Shown piece by piece: positions 7,629 to 11,447 of a DNA stretch of 11,447 nt. Below the pieces are notes generated by a model. It was not told the origin of the DNA. It made no database searches and saw only the letters and a list, made by a program, of their open reading frames with translations. Source of the stretch: CAZAGT01 sp964484515 (lineage in GTDB: Bacteria > Desulfobacterota > DSM-4660 > Desulfatiglandales > HGW-15); assembly GCA_964484515.1 (NCBI GenBank), contig CAZAGT010000156.1, forward strand, positions 1-11,447, read 5' to 3'. Within the stretch, counting starts at the first letter, position 1, and every line of letters starts with the position of its first letter. The position numbers were made by a program, and so were the translations under genes.

Positions 7629-8258
7629 TCACTCCTTACGTGCTGTTTCGCCGCGGAGACCGGCCGCCGTGTAGGCGACCAACTCCTCGACCATCTCCTG
7701 TTTGCTCAAAGAGAGACCGCAAAGGATCTTCAGGTCCGCGAAGATCCAGGCGTTGTTCAAAAGCCAGCTGATGGAGGCCTGCATGAACGCCATCCGCGCC
7801 AACAGCGTCTGGCGTGGGATACTCGGCAGGGCTTTCCCAAGGGCGTCCACAAATCGGGACAAACCGGGCCCGGCGATACTTTGGTGTTCTCCATGAAACC
7901 GCCGCCAACTGTCATCCGGTCTGTGGAGTTGGTAGATGAAATGGTTGTGTCCAGGGAACTTCCGGACCAAATCCAAGAAGGGCTCCAAATAGCAGCGAAC
8001 GATCTCCTCCACCGCCGGGACGCCTTCACCCGCGGCTGCCTCCACTTGCTCTAGCCGCCGAATTCGATCCTCCTCCAACGGCCGGAAGACCCGGGCAAAG
8101 ATTTCATCAAGCATGCTGTCCTTGGAGCCAAAGTGATAATTGATGGCCGCGAGGTTCACTTGGGCCTCTCTCGCGATCAACCGCAGCGTGGCCTTGTCGG
8201 CTCCATATCCGAAGATGACCCGCTGCGCGGCGTCGAGGATCTTTGCTTTGGTATTCAT
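7629..8258 (-). CDS. TetR/AcrR-family transcriptional regulator, probable repressor of the RND operon
   Basis: This 209-residue dimeric DNA-binding protein has the TetR N-terminal helix-turn-helix at about residues 5-50. ILDAAQRVI opens helix 1, and ATLRLIAREAQVNLAAINYHF gives the recognition region, ending in the near-universal YHFGSKDSML. The C-terminal ligand-binding part resembles regulators with a CecR/YbiH-like layout, with long helices and aromatic residues near 95-115, but I cannot name the subfamily securely. The likely start is ATG 8258, which has GGGTGAG just upstream; GTG 8267, three codons earlier, has no ribosome binding site. As first gene of the efflux operon, with a palindrome over its own promoter (8321-8349), it probably represses itself and the pump until a pump substrate binds (inference from family and placement). 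Confidence 0.9.
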   Translation of the reverse strand: MNTKAKILDAAQRVIFGYGADKATLRLIAREAQVNLAAINYHFGSKDSMLDEIFARVFRPLEEDRIRRLEQVEAAAGEGVPAVEEIVRCYLEPFLDLVRKFPGHNHFIYQLHRPDDSWRRFHGEHQSIAGPGLSRFVDALGKALPSIPRQTLLARMAFMQASISWLLNNAWIFADLKILCGLSLSKQEMVEELVAYTAAGLRGETARKE

Positions 8259-8320
8259 GGCTCTCACCCAGGATCTTGAAATTGCGTTCGAAATCAGATT
8301 GACCCCTCCTGCGAGGACAA

Positions 8321-8349
8321 TTCAATTAATGTTTTAAACATCGTTTGAA
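8321..8349. promoter_or_regulatory. Interrupted palindrome, candidate TetR operator
   Basis: A 29-base inverted repeat is centred on base 8335: TTCAA, three unpaired bases, ATGTTT, one central T, AAACAT, three unpaired bases, TTGAA. Eleven base pairs per dyad are perfect. It sits 63 bases before the tetR start and covers the -10 box of the candidate tetR promoter. Size, symmetry and position fit a TetR-dimer operator; binding is inferred. Confidence 0.65.
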
Positions 8350-8361
8350 GTGTTCTGTCAA
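8333..8361 (-). promoter_or_regulatory. Putative sigma70 promoter of the tetR-MFP-RND operon
   Basis: On the - strand a perfect TTGACA (8361-8356) is followed after 17 bases by TTTAAA (8338-8333, 4/6). Transcription would begin near 8326, about 68 bases before ATG 8258. The -10 box lies in the centre of the palindrome at 8321-8349, so repressor binding would block polymerase. The -35 box lies within the UTRA relic. Confidence 0.55.
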
Positions 8362-8542
8362 GGCAGAGCAAAACATACAGGCCGTTAAGGCCAGTGCCTA
8401 TGAGGCCAAGCTCCTCAGGGTAGCGGAAGGAGATCCGCTCCTTTACATGGAACGGTGCATGGTTAATCAGGATGAGATGCGTGTTGTCTACGATCCCAAT
8501 TTCCTACGGGTTGACCAATACACCTTTACCTCGACATCTTAG
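8345..8542 (+). pseudogene. Relic of a GntR-family regulator: C-terminal UTRA domain only
   Basis: The 65-codon frame reads like the last third of a UTRA effector-binding domain: YEAKLLRVAEGDPLLYMER, then MRVVYDPNFLRVDQYTF, matching the family pattern EA-x-LL-x-V-x-x-G-x-PLL-x-x-ER ... R-x-D-x-Y-x-F near the C-terminus. GntR/HutC-type regulators are about 240 residues with a winged-helix N-terminus, and none is here: the frame is closed by TAA at 8327, and tetR occupies the DNA beyond on the other strand. TTG 8345 is the only possible start and has no ribosome binding site. I infer a 5'-truncated gene left by a rearrangement that brought in the efflux operon. A small expressed protein is possible but unlikely. 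Confidence 0.6.
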
Positions 8543-8617
8543 CGTTGAGAGCATCGTTTGGCAGAAGAACCTGCGCGGCGGGCCGAAATGGTGGGCAAAA
8601 GTCGCAGGAGGTCATGA

Positions 8618-8917
8618 CTACTCCACTTTGGTGTTCTCGACCTTATAGGGTGCGAGACCTTGATCGATTTTCCTGATGATCCGACTGCATTTGATGATGT
8701 TCCAGAGCGGATAGAGGCCTACCGCAAGGCAGATCATACCGTAGAGCACCATTCGGCTCCCGCCCCGGTTCGTCAGGATGTACGCGCTTAGAAATGAAAA
8801 CGCCAGCAGCCAATACCAAATTCGCCGCTGGCGTCGATAGCCATCCCGGATACCAAGGAGTTCCTCTATCTTCTCCTGCTGTTCGGGACCCTTCCCCCGA
8901 TACGTTGGACCCGAAAT
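8618..8917 (-). CDS. Small two-helix membrane protein with apparent ATT start
   Basis: This 99-residue protein has no recognised family. A charged N-terminus (about 1-32: a Glu-rich stretch EQQEKIEELLGIRDGYRR, then basic) leads into a first helix at about 33-49 (IWYWLLAFSFLSAYILT). A short NRGGSR turn follows, then a second helix at about 56-76 (MVLYGMICLAVGLYPLWNII) and a basic tail with KCSRIIRK. By the positive-inside rule both ends are cytoplasmic. The frame has no usable ATG, GTG or TTG: upstream it is closed by TGA and the first ATG lies inside the protein, between the helices. A perfect AAGGAGG (8929-8923) stands five bases before ATT 8917, the same geometry as the site of the upstream transporter gene. 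ATT initiation, or a mutated ATG, is therefore likely. The gene is 115 bases downstream of the Nramp-like gene on the same strand and may encode a partner of it. Confidence 0.6.
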   Translation of the reverse strand: MSGPTYRGKGPEQQEKIEELLGIRDGYRRQRRIWYWLLAFSFLSAYILTNRGGSRMVLYGMICLAVGLYPLWNIIKCSRIIRKIDQGLAPYKVENTKVE

Positions 8918-9032
8918 GATTCCCTCCTTCGTTTCTTTATGCCTTTTACCTCACGCCGCTTCACGTCCGCTCTTTCGGAAAGGGGCTAACAAGCAGGAGT
9001 CTGGAGCGGCGTATTAGTGCTGAAGCGCGTGG

Positions 9033-10589
9033 TTAGGGGATCAGCCCCTTCTTCCTGTATCGGCTGTTGATGATCCCCATCACGATCATACAAACAATGA
9101 CGGTGAGCACCAAGTACAGGTAAGCAAGCCAGCCTGTGCCGAACTTGCCGGCGCCCCAGTCCCACCAGGCCTTGAGCCCCATGATCGTCATGGCGAGACC
9201 GCCGATCACGTTCAGGACGACCAGGCCTATTCCCATTTGATAGGCCTTGGGGAGAAACTTGCGATCCGTCCAGATCATGGCCAGGCACCAGAGACCGCAG
9301 GTCATGGTGCCACCGATAATACCCGCGGCGGTTGGGAGGTCGATGAGCTTTATGCTCGTGAGTTTTGTCAGCCACATCAGAAACATACCGCCAGCGCCCA
9401 CATAGAGCAGGACCCAAGGGCGCACCCTTTCGACCCTGACGTCCCGCATCCCTACGAAGACGGCGCGCAGGACTTCAAAAACGGTGCGGGTGTACACCTC
9501 AAAGGCGCCGTAAATGGTCCCGGCGATCGCCAGGAAGACCCCCGCATCATAGATGATAACGAGAAAGGGATGGATGCCCGTGAGAAACTTTGCCTGATGC
9601 TGGAGGAGCGCTTTTCCGGAGGGAATGAGCTCCTGGGTGTAAAGGACCCGTGCACCACCAATCATGAAGCCGGACGCAAAGACGGCAACAGCGAGGAAAG
9701 ATACGACCGAATCGATTGTCGGGGCCTTCAGCCAACCGAGGGCATTCTTGACCTCCGTTTCCTCTTCCGAAAGAGGGATCTTTTCCCCCGTATCCTCGAT
9801 CGCGAAAATCTTTTGCTCTACCTCGTCGATATTGGGAAGACCGAGAACGCCCCAGCCCTTCTCCCTGAGGAGCCCGATGTAGCCGATGTAGTCGTAGGTC
9901 CCACCGCCGATAGCGCCCACGTAGGTGACCACCTCCACCCAGGGTGGTCGGGCGGCGACCTCGGGATACTTTTCGACGATCCAGGGTGCATAGTCCGGGA
10001 TGCGGGGGACGATCGAGCCCACAACGACGGCTCCCCAGTCCGGGCCGAACCAGAAGACCGAAAAGATGATCACCGCAATCAAGATGCCAACCAGGACCAA
10101 TTGGACCTTCTCGAGGATATCGTATCCTCCCAGGATGGTCATGGCGATGGCGATGAGGAGCCAGATGGTTCCCCAGACCTCCCGCGCACCAAACTTGAAC
10201 ATCCAGTTGCACAGATCTCCGAGGAGGGTCGGCAAAAAGGCCAACCAGAACGGAAAGCAGAGGATGCTGAGGACGGCGATCAGAAAAGGAAACCATCCCC
10301 TGGGACCGGGAAAATGGGCCCAGGCGTTGATCGGGTGATCACCCGTGAGGGTTAGATAGCGCATGGCGCTGTAACACTGGACCCATTTGAAGAGGCACCC
10401 GAGGACAAAGGCCCAAATGATGTAGTAGCTGAAAACGGCCCCACCGCGGGACGCGAAGAAGGTCTCACCGGAGCCGATCGTCAGGGAAGCCATGATCGCC
10501 CCGGGGCCGAAGAACTTGAGCATGGCGAGAAACCGTCCCGGCTTCAGGTCGTCTATCAGGGGCGGAGCTTTGATCGTATCTATGGCCAT
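9033..10589 (-). CDS. Nramp-fold transporter with non-canonical substrate motifs
   Basis: This 518-residue integral membrane protein has about 11-12 hydrophobic helices. The first helix aligns with Nramp: GPGAIMASLTIGSGE at 28-42, then an ARGG-like turn and a Gln-containing third segment (FKWVQCYSAMRYLTLTG). In classical Nramp manganese/iron transporters this helix carries DPGN; here the equivalent reads GSGE, so the metal-binding Asp and Asn are missing. In helix 6 the usual MPH is replaced by YVGAIGGGTYDYIGY (223-237). A hydrophilic, acidic loop of about 45 residues (about 246-292) between helices 6 and 7 is longer than in classical members. The start is ATG 10589, with AAGGAGGT at 10602-10595 five bases upstream; a longer frame to 10649 is rejected. 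It is probably a cation or small-solute symporter of the LeuT fold, but not a normal Mn/Fe importer; substrate unknown. Confidence 0.8.
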   Translation of the reverse strand: MAIDTIKAPPLIDDLKPGRFLAMLKFFGPGAIMASLTIGSGETFFASRGGAVFSYYIIWAFVLGCLFKWVQCYSAMRYLTLTGDHPINAWAHFPGPRGWFPFLIAVLSILCFPFWLAFLPTLLGDLCNWMFKFGAREVWGTIWLLIAIAMTILGGYDILEKVQLVLVGILIAVIIFSVFWFGPDWGAVVVGSIVPRIPDYAPWIVEKYPEVAARPPWVEVVTYVGAIGGGTYDYIGYIGLLREKGWGVLGLPNIDEVEQKIFAIEDTGEKIPLSEEETEVKNALGWLKAPTIDSVVSFLAVAVFASGFMIGGARVLYTQELIPSGKALLQHQAKFLTGIHPFLVIIYDAGVFLAIAGTIYGAFEVYTRTVFEVLRAVFVGMRDVRVERVRPWVLLYVGAGGMFLMWLTKLTSIKLIDLPTAAGIIGGTMTCGLWCLAMIWTDRKFLPKAYQMGIGLVVLNVIGGLAMTIMGLKAWWDWGAGKFGTGWLAYLYLVLTVIVCMIVMGIINSRYRKKGLIP

Positions 10590-10709
10590 CTTGCACCTCC
10601 TTGAGCTAGAGACTTCGCTAGTGCCGACATTGCATTTCTGAATGGACACGAGCTAGTTGGTTATGGGACGTCTTTGTCGATCCATCCTCCACAGACCTAA
10701 AACTGCGGC

Positions 10710-10738
10710 ACGCTACCACACTGTCTGAAAATAGTCAA
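10710..10738 (-). promoter_or_regulatory. Putative promoter of the Nramp-like/small-protein operon
   Basis: On the - strand TTGACT (10738-10733, 5/6) is followed after 17 bases by TAGCGT (10715-10710, 3/6). Transcription would begin near 10703, leaving a leader of about 114 bases before ATG 10589. The -10 box is weak. Confidence 0.4.
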
Positions 10739-10746
10739 TCACTTCG

Positions 10747-10774
10747 TTGACATAGCGTTGAGTGCCGTCATACT
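10747..10774 (+). promoter_or_regulatory. Putative promoter of the YgjP-like gene
   Basis: A perfect TTGACA (10747-10752) is followed after 16 bases by CATACT (10769-10774, 4/6). Start of transcription would be near 10781, about 139 bases before ATG 10920. Its -35 box lies only eight bases from the -35 box of the opposing promoter, so the two could compete. The remaining bases of the 330-base gap between the genes show no convincing reading frame or RNA gene. Confidence 0.4.
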
Positions 10775-10919
10775 CTGACCTTCCCTAAGGCGTCGAAACG
10801 AATTCCTTTTGGACGGCTTTTGTGTTAACAGGAAGAGGATTGCGACCGGGCACTGCTCCGCGGTGCGGCTCAGGGGCGTCCGATTGAAATTGGTATATCC
10901 GGATGTAGAAGAGCAGTCT

Positions 10920-11414
10920 ATGGAAATCCGCGTTATTCGCAGCCGAAAACGACGTAAGACCATTCAGGCACGCGAGGTCGACGGCACACTCGAAATCCTG
11001 GCGCCGGCCCGTCTGTCCAAGAAGGAGCTTGAAGCACACATTGCGGAGTTACGGGAACGGATCGAGCGTCACAAGGCCAAATCCGCACTCGATGACGAGG
11101 CACTCAACAAGCGGGCGCGTGATCTGAGCCGTCGTTATTTCAGTGGCCTACCTCGATGGAAGTCCATTCGCTGGGTGACCAATCAGTATAGACGCCACGG
11201 CAGTTGTACGCCGACCAGGGGCTCGATTCGCATTTCCGATCGTGTCGCCGCCATGCCTCGATTCGTGAGCGACTACGTCATCGTCCATGAGCTCGCCCAT
11301 CTGATCGAACCGAACCACGGTCCGGCATTCTGGGAGCTGGTGTATCAATATCCCCGAACCGAAAGGGCAAGAGGCTACTTGATGGCGGTCGGTATGGAAG
11401 ATATAGAAGCGTAG
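10920..11414 (+). CDS. YgjP/WLM-family metallopeptidase-like protein (DUF45)
   Basis: This 164-residue soluble, cytoplasmic protein (no signal peptide or membrane segment) belongs to the SprT/WLM-related zinc protein group. The zinc motif is HELAHL at 123-128, with His123, Glu124 and His127, followed by a third likely ligand, His133, in NHGPAFW. Upstream the family signature NQYRRHGSCTPTRGSIRIS spans about 88-106, and MPRFVSDYVIVHE precedes the active site. The N-terminus (IRVIRSRKRRKTIQA) is the usual basic beta-strand region. E. coli YgjP has been described as a UTP pyrophosphatase, but most relatives are treated as putative metalloproteases. ATG 10920 has only a weak AAGAG upstream; start sites up to 37 codons earlier are possible but add residues unlike the family. 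The protein is complete at the C-terminus, about 60-70 residues shorter than many YgjP proteins because the N-terminal strand region is short. Confidence 0.85.
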   Translation: MEIRVIRSRKRRKTIQAREVDGTLEILAPARLSKKELEAHIAELRERIERHKAKSALDDEALNKRARDLSRRYFSGLPRWKSIRWVTNQYRRHGSCTPTRGSIRISDRVAAMPRFVSDYVIVHELAHLIEPNHGPAFWELVYQYPRTERARGYLMAVGMEDIEA

Positions 11415-11447
11415 ATGCGCGAAAGGTGTTAATCAATAGGCTCCTCA

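Noticed and set aside
8986..9417. A 143-codon - strand frame overlapping the end of the Nramp-like gene
   Set aside because: It reads another frame of the same strand through the transporter's last helices and gives an Arg/His/Gly-rich peptide without features.
9237..10355. A 372-codon open frame on the + strand
   Set aside because: It lies wholly antisense to the Nramp-like gene. Its peptide is a hydrophilic mix rich in Asp, Glu, Gly and Pro with no domain, as expected from reading the complement of a GC-rich membrane-protein gene.
10809..10919. Upstream extension of the YgjP-like gene
   Set aside because: The extra 37 residues do not resemble the family N-terminus, and the likely promoter and leader occupy this stretch.

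Overview
The window comes from a Gram-negative bacterium with a moderately GC-rich chromosome. Evidence for this is a tripartite RND efflux system, a Tat-exported flavoprotein, Sec-type signal peptides and GGAGG-type ribosome binding sites. No 16S, tRNA or other phylogenetic marker is present, so anything finer (for example Desulfobacterota, Methylomirabilota or Rokubacteria-like) would be a guess. I see no CRISPR array, insertion sequence, phage gene, tRNA or rRNA.

Layout from left to right. (1) 1-120: a degenerate short tandem repeat and a perfect hairpin, with a reading frame of doubtful reality running off the left edge. (2) 121-1359 (-): a 12-TM MFS transporter, transcribed divergently from (3) 1596-3182 (+), a Tat-exported FAD-dependent reductase/dehydrogenase of the fumarate reductase flavoprotein family. 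(4) 3183-3389: convergent intergenic region with a probable terminator. (5) 3390-8258 (-): a three-gene efflux operon in the order tetR regulator, membrane fusion protein, RND permease. A TTGACA promoter precedes tetR, and a long interrupted palindrome covers its -10 box, which suggests autorepression. No outer-membrane channel gene is linked. (6) 8345-8542 (+): the orphan C-terminal piece of a GntR-family regulator (UTRA effector domain), apparently a gene relic; the -35 box of the tetR promoter lies inside it. (7) 8618-10589 (-): an Nramp-fold transporter lacking the usual metal-binding motifs, followed by a 99-residue two-helix membrane protein that has no ATG/GTG/TTG start but has a perfect AAGGAGG site five bases before an ATT codon. 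(8) 10590-10919: divergent promoter region. (9) 10920-11414 (+): a YgjP/WLM-type zinc metalloprotease-like protein.

Working together: the TetR-MFP-RND operon is a self-contained regulated efflux module that probably borrows a TolC-like channel encoded elsewhere. The MFS transporter and the periplasmic flavoprotein share a divergent control region and may serve import and redox conversion of one organic substrate (inference). The Nramp-like transporter and the small membrane protein look like a two-gene operon of unknown substrate. The least-described items are the atypical Nramp-like/small-protein pair with its ATT start and the UTRA relic that now carries part of another operon's promoter. 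No clearly new multi-gene system is evident.
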